From NCBI RefSeq assembly GCF_000471905.2, contig NW_006499364.1, forward strand, positions 100,412-164,411: 64,000 nt of DNA, read 5' to 3'. Of the stretch, positions 57,006 through 64,000 are shown in pieces. Source of the DNA: Amborella trichopoda (taxonomy: Eukaryota; Streptophyta; Magnoliopsida; Amborellales; Amborellaceae). Position 1 is the first letter of the stretch; each line of letters begins with the position of its first letter. Both the position numbers and the translations under genes were made by a program. The notes under the pieces were generated by a model. It was not told the DNA's origin, made no database searches, and was given only the letters and a program-made list of their open reading frames with translations.

Positions 57006-58100
57006 CAGAAGTTAGATAAAGTGTGTAAGTTGAAGAAAGCCATTTATGGCCGAAAATAGTCTCCATGGGCATGGTTTGAAAGGTTCAGTGAAATTGTTAT
57101 GCCATATGGATTTCGAGTCAGTATGTAGATCATTCAGTGTTTATTTGGAAACAAGACTCTAGAATAATTGTTTTAGTTGTCTATGTTGATGATATTGCTG
57201 TTACTGGTAATGATCAAGAAGGAATCAGTCATGAAGATACATCTGAAAGACCGAAACAATATGTTTAGGTTAAAGATTTGGGCCAGCTAAGGTATTTTCT
57301 AGGAATTGAAGTAACCAGAACACAGCATGGCATTAGTTTGTCTCAAAGAAAATATGTGCCTAATTTGTTGAAAAAATTTGGAATGTTGGATGCTAGACTA
57401 GTGGATACTCCTATGTATTCGAATATGAAATTATTAGCTGATCAGGGGAAGTTGTTTGAGGATTTAGGAAGGTATAGAAGACTGGTTGATAGGCTGATTG
57501 ATCACCAAGCCTGATATTGCCTTTGCAGTAAATGTTGTAGTCGATCTATGCATTAAGAATTCCTCACTAGGATGATGTTCGTAGAATTTTAAGGTAATTG
57601 AGGGGAGCCCCTAGTCGAGGTCTGATTTACAAGACAATAATCATTTGGCCATTGAAGGTTACTCAGATGCTAATTGGGCAAGATCATCATCTGACAAGCT
57701 GTTTGCCGCAGGGTATTGTACATCCATTGTTGGAAGCTTGGTAACATGGAGAAGTAAGCATCAAAATATTGTGGTTAGATCTAGTGTCGAGGATGAGTGG
57801 CACACACTTCATGTGAATTGATATGGCTGAAAACACTGATGCAGGAGATGGGCTTTACTGTTGCTGCAGCTATGAAGATGCATTGCGATGACAAAGTTCT
57901 GCCAATATAGCCAGTAATCCAGTGTTTTATGAAAGGACCAAGCATATAAAAGCATATTGTCATTTTATCTCAGAGAAAGCTGCTTGTAAGCAGGTGTCTA
58001 CTGCATCTGTGAGATCTAGGGATCGACTGGTAGACATTTGCACTAAATATGTTCCAAACAATTTGTTCCAAGCTGGGCATGTGTGACATTTATGCTCCAG
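57006..58100 (+). pseudogene. Copia RT and RNase H
   Basis: VVYVDDIAVTGND at about 57178-57215 is the RT active site with YVDD intact. Then DLGQLRYFLGIEV, ISLSQRKYVPNLLKKFGMLD and DTPM. RNase H follows with GYSDANWARSSSDK at 57660-57700 and SLVTWRSKHQ (usual SLVTWRSKKQ). Stops at about 57270, 57520 and later. Confidence 0.85.
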
Positions 58101-58112
58101 CTTGAGGGGGAG

Positions 58113-58338
58113 TGTTCAAATCCTTTGTTATCTAAGTTTTGGGCCAAAGTGTCTAAATTATATTTGTATGGGCAGTTTTTCCAAAGCATAAATTCTAAAA
58201 AAATATAAGGCTGGGAGGAATGTGACGGTAGGTTGAACCTCTCGTTTTGTCTTCCCTCTCATGTTTCTCATATTTCTCTCCTCTCTTCTCTCTTGTTCTT
58301 CTTTTTCTTTTTCTCTTTTCTCTCTATATTCTCTGATA
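58113..58338 (+). repeat. Copia 3' LTR
   Basis: Preceded by PPT cttgagggggag. TGTTCAAATCC...CTCTGATA. About 17 bp longer than the 5' LTR because of an insertion near aattatattt. Confidence 0.92.
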
Positions 58339-58679
58339 GATACAAATATTATCTCATGTTTTTTTAAATGTGATATTGATTCCATTATTATAGTGCAAAA
58401 TAGAATTTTTGTCTCTGCCCAATCCTAGTACCATTAGACACGTGATCTGAGCCAATCCTAACACTATTAGAAACGTGATCTGAGCCAATCCTAGTACAAT
58501 TAAAAACATGATCCAAATCATACCTGAATCTCTGTTGTTCGGAGCACATATGAACAATGGCAGAAAATAGTCTCCAGTATGGTTTCCAAATAACTCAAGT
58601 CGAAATCCATAAATATTTGAACCACTCCGTATATCCCAGATTTGTACACATTAGTATTTGATTTTGTGGTATTACAATC

Positions 58680-58925
58680 CAAAACTATCAAATCAAGATT
58701 CTGAGGATGGAAACGTGATTCAATGTTTGATTAATGATGGTTTCTTGCAATCTTCGAACTGCAATACTTGATGTTCAGGATTCTAGATTCAAAAACAATT
58801 TAATCTAGTATCCTTATATGTGCAATCCAGATTTAACTAGTGTAGAATCGAGAATCAATAAATTTTAGAAACAAAATTCTGTAAGTGCTGGAATAGAGAT
58901 TCCTAAAAATAAAGAATTGAGATGA
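58680..58925. repeat. Decayed copies of the GAATCGAGATTC motif
   Basis: caagattc, ctagattc, gaatcgagaatc (58853) and gaatagagattc (58893) on the far side of the Copia. Irregular spacing. Confidence 0.5.
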
Positions 58926-59245
58926 AGGGTTGAGAAAGGCTGCCACATATCAATACATATAAAATAGTATAAGTAATATTATATATGATACATAATATAT
59001 AATTATTATATAATTTCATATAATATTAGGTTTATGAAAAGATCTGTGCTGACAAGGATTGGGAAAAACGCTATCATCACTAATATATGTATTATACAAT
59101 ATGATATGTATTAGGTTGTCGAAAATATGTTGGGAAAGGCTTCCACCATTGTTTTTCTTTCACATGTCCTAAAAAATGGCTGTGAACAATCAACAAAAGG
59201 GGGAGAGAGAGGCTAAAAAGCAAGAGAAAGAGAGAAAGTACAAGA

Positions 59246-59283
59246 GGAGAGAGAGAGAGAGAGTACGAAGAAGAGAGAGAGAT

Positions 59284-59325
<42 letters not shown>
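59246..59325. repeat. GA microsatellite
   Basis: Several (GA)n runs with gtacga and gatgaa breaks, the longest at 59286-59323. No gap here. Confidence 0.95.
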
Positions 59326-59326
<1 letters not shown>

Positions 59327-59329
59327 GAG

Positions 59330-59510
59330 GCTAAGCGAGAGAGGGGATTGGGAATTTTTCCTGGGCAGCCGAGTTTTAGTGGGTGCCTAGATACATATCC
59401 ACATAGGGTGCCGCTCTAGGCCAATGCGTTCAGCTGGTCCCCCTAGACCACCTAGGCAGCCCACTTAGGTGGCTTGGTCCCGAGCACATTACAACATTGG
59501 ATAACCAAAT
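59330..59510. mobile_element. Possible hAT derivative fragment
   Basis: GC-rich patch with cacctaggcagcccacttaggtgg and an acaacattgg end near 59494, similar to hAT termini (acattg). The left terminus was not found. Confidence 0.35.
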
Positions 59511-59645
59511 TGGTCCCAAGCACAAAAGGGAGGAAAAATAGTTGTCACCTATTACTCAGCATACAGTAGAGGTAGTTTAATTGAAAAAAAAAAAAAAAGA
59601 GGACAATAAGTCAGATCTAAGGATCTGAATGCTCTGATACCATGT

Positions 59646-59921
59646 CAAGAATATAGTAGCAGAGAATAAGAAGAGAGGTGAGAGGAAGAGACTTGAAAGT
59701 TCGAGAAAGACTGGAAAATGAAAGGAGGTGGCTGGAGGCAGTCACATTTGGGTTACACAGCCTCGACGCACTTCTTATCTTTAACTACATTGGTGACTTA
59801 TGTGCAAAAGAAAATAATACCCTTAACTATTATACTAATGTCCTGAAATATTTAAAAAAGGATAAAAATGCTCGTTTGGCCCACAAACCAGACACATAGT
59901 TAGAAGAACTAATCTTTAACA
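59646..59921 (-). repeat. LTR, minus strand, with PBS at 59634-59645
   Basis: On the minus strand TGTTAAAGATT...TTCTTGACA, followed by PBS tggtatcagagc (59634-59645 on +). It matches the LTR at 46209-46500 (ggaggcagtcacatt, ttacacagcct, atactaatgtcctgaaat). No internal coding region follows, so it is a fragment. It ends 45 bases before exon e. Confidence 0.85.
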
Positions 59922-59966
59922 GTTTTCTGTACTTTTTTTTGACATTCGTGATGCTTTTGATGTCAG

Positions 59967-60067
59967 GAAACATTGGAATCATTGATAAACCATGGAAAGT
60001 ATCAAAGAAGGATGTTTGACCAAGCGGTGCAGCTCGTCCGTCCTGGTGGAGTTATTGTGTATTCAAC
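59967..60067 (+). CDS. m5C methyltransferase, exon e (motif V to start of motif VI)
   Basis: An exon of 101 bases between acceptor gatgtcag|gaaac and donor tcaac|gtaagt. It reads ETLESLINHGKYQRRMFDQA then VQLVRPGGVIVYST, with the last Thr codon split 2+1 over the intron. YQR-M-DQAV-LVRPGG is the conserved helix and turn before motif VI. The catalytic TC pair of motif VI is divided by the intron: the Thr codon is completed in the next exon and the Cys is its first whole codon. No sign of degeneration, although a solo-like LTR ends only 45 bases upstream. Confidence 0.93.
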
Positions 60068-60408
60068 GTAAGTCTTTTGAGTGTGAAGTCGTAGAGTCAT
60101 CTTTCTATTGATCTCTTTTTAGTGGTTTGCCAGTTGACCAATGTATTTCAGTATATTCATATGAATATGAATAAGCTTACTTTTGTTTTCATTTTAGTTT
60201 CATGTTAGTTTCAAGGTAAAAGGCATGAAGCACAATAGGAATAATTACAAGGTAATGTTTACACTAAGATTTGGTAAAGTTCATTGAATCTACTCGGGGG
60301 TTGGGAATAGCTTGGCAATGTTATTGAATATATACGTCTTTTAGAATTGCAGGCAGTATTATATGCCAACAAAGTGAATCTCATTAGGAATATACGAAGG
60401 GGTGCTAC

Positions 60409-60850
60409 AGTGTCCACATGATGCGAACGCTTGAAGGGTGTACAAGCACTCTTTGATGGTTCAGTTCGAATCTAGCGTCATCCAATAGTTGTAAACTAGT
60501 TTTGTATTTCATTTTTTATTTTTATTTAAATTTTATTTTTTCTGAAATTTGGGGTATAGATGCATTTTTATGTGGCACACCAAATAAAAATTACAACAAA
60601 ATATTTTGAAGAAAAAAAATTGACTAGAAGACCCCTGAATTGTTTCAGGGGTATTGTGGTTAATCTTTCTTGTTGAAAATACTTTGTTATTATTTTTATC
60701 TGGTGAGCCATATAAAAGTGCATGCTTGCCCCAAATTTCAGAAAAATAATTTTTCAGAAAAATAGTTTGTTAGTAAAAATAAAAAAATGAAATGCAAAAT
60801 TAGTTGGAAGCCGATAGATAGGGCCCTGTTCGATGTGGGCAGGACACTTT
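60409..60850. mobile_element. Foldback MITE, about 440 bp, hairpin-forming
   Basis: Two arms of about 220 bp, inverted: agtgtccacatgatgcgaac / (inverted) near 60848; agttttgtatttcatttttt / inverted near 60790-60810; ctgaaatttgggg / ccccaaatttcag (60541 and 60731); ttttatgtggcacaccaaat / inverted near 60700. At the centre is acccctgaattgtttcagggg (60631-60651), an inner hairpin. No coding sequence. It lies 340 bp behind exon e, so it is transcribed with the gene. Confidence 0.85.
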
Positions 60851-61352
60851 CCTATGCATGAAAAATATAGATTGACAGTGGTCACGATTATTGAATGTAA
60901 TGTACTGAATTCATTGAATTGTTATTATTTTGATTCATGAGAATATACAAACTTCTGTAAACAAAAAATCAAGCTTGTGCAGATAGAATTATGGTTGGAT
61001 ATAGTTATTTGATGGTTTTCAATGTGAATCATCATCCATATACTAAGGAAAAAGCGATATTTTTTTTATACCAATAGTAATCAGTGTACTTTTTTCCACA
61101 CACCCTTAAAATTATGGAAGGGTTTGGATGCATTTCTATGTTAGAAGAAAAACTAAACTATTAGTATCATGTGGAGAAAGGTAGTGATATGTTTGTGTAC
61201 AAAGTAAACTGATCTGTTTTCCACTTGAGCTGAGATGCAGGAGTTAATTTTTAAGAGCTCGAACTGTCATATTACATCTGTTGGCTTGTAGATTTGGATG
61301 CCCGGTTTGAAATCTTATTGTATGATTTAGAAGCAATAAGAATGGGGACACT

Positions 61353-61406
61353 TGGCTTATTGGTTAGGGCAGTGAAGCTACAGCTTAAGGTCAAGGGTTT
61401 CAATCC
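61353..61406 (+). repeat. tRNA-like SINE promoter remnant (A and B box)
   Basis: tggcttattggttagggc (A box type) at 61353 and gggtttcaatcc (B box type) at 61396, spaced as in Pol III promoters of tRNA-derived SINEs. A full tRNA fold is not visible, so it is a SINE or tRNA pseudogene, not a tRNA gene. Confidence 0.55.
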
Positions 61407-63035
61407 TACCACTACACAGAAAATGCTATGTTGCTTCAAATGGAAAATTCATCTTGTTCTTGTTTTTTATAGTTCATGCTAGTCTAGTTTGAGTGTTTCT
61501 TTTTATGTCCATCACTGTTGTTTCATCGAATCATATCAGCACTTTGTTGAATTGTATCAATACCACCTCATTACAACAATAAAGTCTTCACCTTCATTTA
61601 CACAATCTCCTGAGATAAGGACAGATTCGGGGAGCTAGCAAATCTGCTCATTATTTTCCTTACTTTCCTTAATCCAATGGAAACGATTGTTGGGGAGATG
61701 CAGTAGCTGAGATATTTCCTAATTGAGCTGAGATATTTCCTAGTGAAGTTTCTTATCCGGAACTTTTCATGTGAGAAGTTGTTTCTTTATAAGATGATGG
61801 ACAAAGTGATTTCAGGAGTGCCATACCTAGCCTCAACTTCTAGAGCTTCATTTCAAGTCACATTTCTTTGATTGGGTGAAAGAATGCACAATATAATTTG
61901 TCTATGACATTCATTTGTTGATTGGAGTTGAATAAAAAATGGATTGTTCCTGTGATAAGACATGCACAGTTTTAACTGTGATAGTTTTCTTGCTGATTTT
62001 AATGTATCGCTTGAGAAATTTTTTGCAGTGTAATAGTATCCTTCGGAAAGACGCATAGACTATGTTCACTCTAGGGATAATTATGAAGTCGTAGTGTGGG
62101 CTATGATTTCAAGAATCCTTCTAAGGTTATTTTTAGTTAACCATTTTGCTCTATGTTGGGATTCATCCTAGGATGGGAATTGCTTACCTTTCCCTCAATG
62201 ACTGAACTGTTTTAGCTCTAGACTGGCCATATATTGAATGATAATCTGAGAACACCAAATTCTTCCTCCTGGTACACAAATCACTTGTTGCTTTATTTAT
62301 TTGAACTTAAAGAAACCACATGTGAAACAAAATATGACACTTAATGGCAATTGCCTAAAGGGAAGTTCCTTCATAGAAACTGTGGGAATCAGGAGTGAAA
62401 TAGTATCAAAGGGAGGTTCCTTCGTACCGAGCTGCCTACATTTCTTTCTTATGTGGATATCTGGAAAATAAAAAGAAATAAAAAAAAAAAACAAGCTACT
62501 AATTGATCCTATTAGGTTCACGAAGGAAATAGGTGCATGTCATGTACTAAATCATTTTCCAGTGGTTAAGCATTAAACTGAATAGTCTTAAAATGTGAAT
62601 ATTAACGCTGCCTTTGATCTTAAGCTTGCTCGATGCTTCTGCGAGGGTTGCATTACAGATTCCCAAGGGCATAACCTGGTAGAAGAATGTGATTAGTTGT
62701 CATCATCTAGTACCTGATTGGCTGCTCTTGATGACAAGCACAAATTGAACGCTGTTTGTATGTTTATATTTTCTTTTGTATTTCATATTTGTGCTGATTA
62801 TTTTATGTCAAGGTGCATTTTAGTGAGGTTTGTTGTGTCCTTGATATTGGTATTTTTCCCATCTTGAAGTACTTGTGTCTTTATTTCTTTGTATTTTCTT
62901 ATTTTCCCTAACTTCCTTTTTTCTTTCTTTCTTTTATTGTATTAGATGCAATTGTGATTTTCCTTTTTTCTTCCTGGGGTTAGTGATTACTATTGTTTTG
63001 GTTACTGAACATTTTCTTTATTCTCCCTCTTTCAG
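61407..63035. other. Rest of intron before exon f
   Basis: AT-rich, no gene or repeat structure recognised. Ends with a T/C-rich acceptor. Confidence 0.5.
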
Positions 63036-63117
63036 ATGTACAATGAATCCAGGAGAGAACGAGGCCTTAGTTCGTTATGCTCTGGATACTTACACATTCC
63101 TTTCTTTGGCACCTCAA
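63036..63117 (+). CDS. m5C methyltransferase, exon f with catalytic motif VI Cys
   Basis: An exon of 82 bases between acceptor ccctctttcag|atgt and donor cctcaa|gtatgt. After the split Thr codon it reads CTMNPGENEALVRYALDTYT then FLSLAPQ. The first Cys is the nucleophile of motif VI (YSTCT). NP-ENEALVRYAL is the strongly conserved segment behind it. Ends in phase 0. At least one further exon with the C-terminal part is expected beyond the window. Confidence 0.93.
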
Positions 63118-63369
63118 GTATGTTTCAAAAAGTTGTATGCAACTGCTTCGTTAATGCTTCTTTCTTTCATGGTCTTCTTTTTGTATATTTGAGTGAAATT
63201 TTTCATAGTTACTAAATCACTTACTATATTTGCTTCAATATCACTTTTGTGGTGTTGTTTTACTTTGAAGTTTCAATTGCCTATTTAGTTCATATTGGCA
63301 GCTTTTAAACTTGTTCATTCTACTTCATATTGCTTCGTATTAGTGTCTTGTATTACAATTTTGGGCTCT

Positions 63370-64000
63370 AAGTTTAAGAACACAGCAAAGGTCTGGGGCA
63401 AGTTGGAAGGAACTGTTGGTACAAATGAGGACGGAGGTTATAGATACATTCATAGGATTAGGATGTCAAAAGTGAAAGAAGTTTTGAAGAGTATGAAGAT
63501 AGGAAAGGCTTTAGGACCAGATGGTATCTCGATAGAGGTTTGAAAGTGCATGGAAGAGATTCACATTGACTAGCTGATGAAGCTGTTCAACAAGGTGTTG
63601 AGAATAAAGAAAATGCCAGACAAATAGAGGAAAACTATTATGGTACCTATTTACAAGAACAAAAGCCACATGCAAAATTGTGCCAACTATTGAGGGATCA
63701 AGCTTATCAACCATACTATGAAGCTCTGGGAGAGAGTGATTGAGCAACGATTAAGGCATGAAACAAGTGTATCTGAAAACCAATTTGGTTTTATGCCAAG
63801 AAGGTAAAAAACTGAGACTATTTTCCTACTTAGGCAACTGATTGAGAAGTTTAGGGTGAAGAGAAAAGACCTTCGGATGGTCTTTATTGATCTAGAGAAA
63901 GCTTATGATAGAGTACCATGAGATTTGATTTGGCGGTTGTTGTAAAAGAAAGGAGTCTCCACACATTACATCGACTTGGTAAGAGATATGTACATTGGAG
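63370..64000 (+). pseudogene. RTE-type LINE, RT N-terminal part, runs off the window
   Basis: Near continuous frame with several stops: EVLKSMKIGKALGPDGISIE (63480), KTIMVPIYKNK (63628), NYGIKLINHTMKLWERVIEQ, SENQFGFMPRR (63771), TIFLLRQLIEKFRVKRKDLR and MVFIDLEKAYDRVP (63877-63920), which is RT motif A. A plant RTE-clade element. Same family as the fragment at 53101-53890, which holds the other half of the protein. Confidence 0.88.

Larger units (their letters stand above)
54702..58343 (+). mobile_element. Copia element with both LTRs and 5-bp TSD, internally deleted
   Basis: 5' LTR 54707-54915, PBS 54916, gag to RNase H, PPT 58099-58112, 3' LTR 58113-58338, and target duplication gatac at 54702-54706 and 58339-58343. 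LTRs start TGTT and end GACA or GATA. The two LTRs differ at many positions (for example tctctgaca versus tctctgata), so the insertion is not young. The internal part is about 3.2 kb, shorter than a usual Copia, because protease end and integrase are missing. Confidence 0.92.
1339..63117 (+). other. Partial gene: NOL1/NOP2/Sun-family RNA m5C methyltransferase, six exons seen
   Basis: Six exons join in frame with canonical GT donors and AG acceptors; intron phases are 1, 0, 1, 0 and 2 in order. Together they give about 270 codons of an RsmB-type, SAM-dependent RNA cytosine-C5-methyltransferase domain with motif I (DMCAAPGGKT), motif II acidic residue (DRSHNK), motif IV (DAPCSALG) and motif VI (YSTCT). 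Family knowledge: the motif VI Cys attacks C6 of the cytosine and the motif IV Cys helps release the product. Exon order and sequence resemble the plant NSUN6-like protein (At1g06560 type, from memory), which also has an N-terminal PUA domain; that part would lie upstream of the window. The reading frame is open through all six exons, so the gene looks functional although its introns are up to 25 kb and full of transposons. Neither gene end is in the window. Confidence 0.88.

Noticed and set aside
61294..61482. Small protein or functional tRNA gene
   Set aside because: The frame overlaps a Pol III A/B box pair, and no cloverleaf can be drawn.

Overview
This is eukaryotic plant nuclear DNA: AT-rich, packed with plant LTR retrotransposons, L1-like and RTE-like LINEs, hAT transposons and a plant pararetrovirus remnant, with spliceosomal GT..AG exons. 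It is probably a flowering plant with long, TE-rich introns; I cannot name the species.

Only one host gene is supported. Six short exons on the + strand (1339-1401, 10115-10236, 17179-17407, 42630-42841, 59967-60067, 63036-63117) join in perfect phase. They encode the catalytic domain of a NOL1/NOP2/Sun-family (RsmB-type) RNA cytosine-C5-methyltransferase, most like the plant NSUN6-like protein (Arabidopsis At1g06560 type, from memory). The first exon(s), expected to carry the N-terminal part and PUA domain, lie before the window, and the C-terminal exon(s) after it. So 809 coding bases occupy about 61.8 kb, and almost everything else is intron filled with transposable elements. Intron lengths are 8.7, 6.9, 25.2, 17.1 and 3.0 kb.

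Layout of the introns. Intron A (1402-10114): remnant of a hAT transposase C-terminus, a 314-bp hAT MITE with target-site duplication, and a degenerate L1-like LINE (minus strand, 5.1-9.8 kb). Intron B (10237-17178): a 688-bp hAT derivative with a perfect 8-bp target duplication, and an endogenous pararetrovirus (minus, 13.2-16.8 kb) with a 5 x 27-bp repeat beside it. Intron C (17408-42629): two head-to-head Copia elements, each with a LINE nested at the corresponding place in its LTR; a further Copia; a truncated hAT; Gypsy pieces; large LTR-like repeats; a long inverted repeat around an assembly gap; and a 3.2-kb hAT element with BED/DUF659 transposase pseudogene. Intron D (42842-59966): tandemly duplicated LTR around a 723-N gap, Copia fragments on the minus strand, an RTE-type LINE fragment, a nearly complete but internally deleted Copia with 5-bp target duplication flanked by a 22-bp periodic array, and a solo-like LTR. 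Intron E (60068-63035): a foldback MITE and a tRNA-like (SINE) promoter remnant. After 63117 an RTE-type LINE runs off the right edge.

The mobile elements inspected closely are broken by stops, frameshifts or deletions; none looks able to encode its full protein set. Three N gaps (18396-18415, 33930-34106, 45261-45983) all sit in GA microsatellites, and two have unnatural ACGT-rich margins that look like assembly error. I found no convincing new biological system; the points most worth checking are the hAT family with its non-autonomous derivatives, the recurrent LINE insertion in homologous LTRs, the pararetrovirus, and the hairpin-forming repeats inside the transcribed gene.
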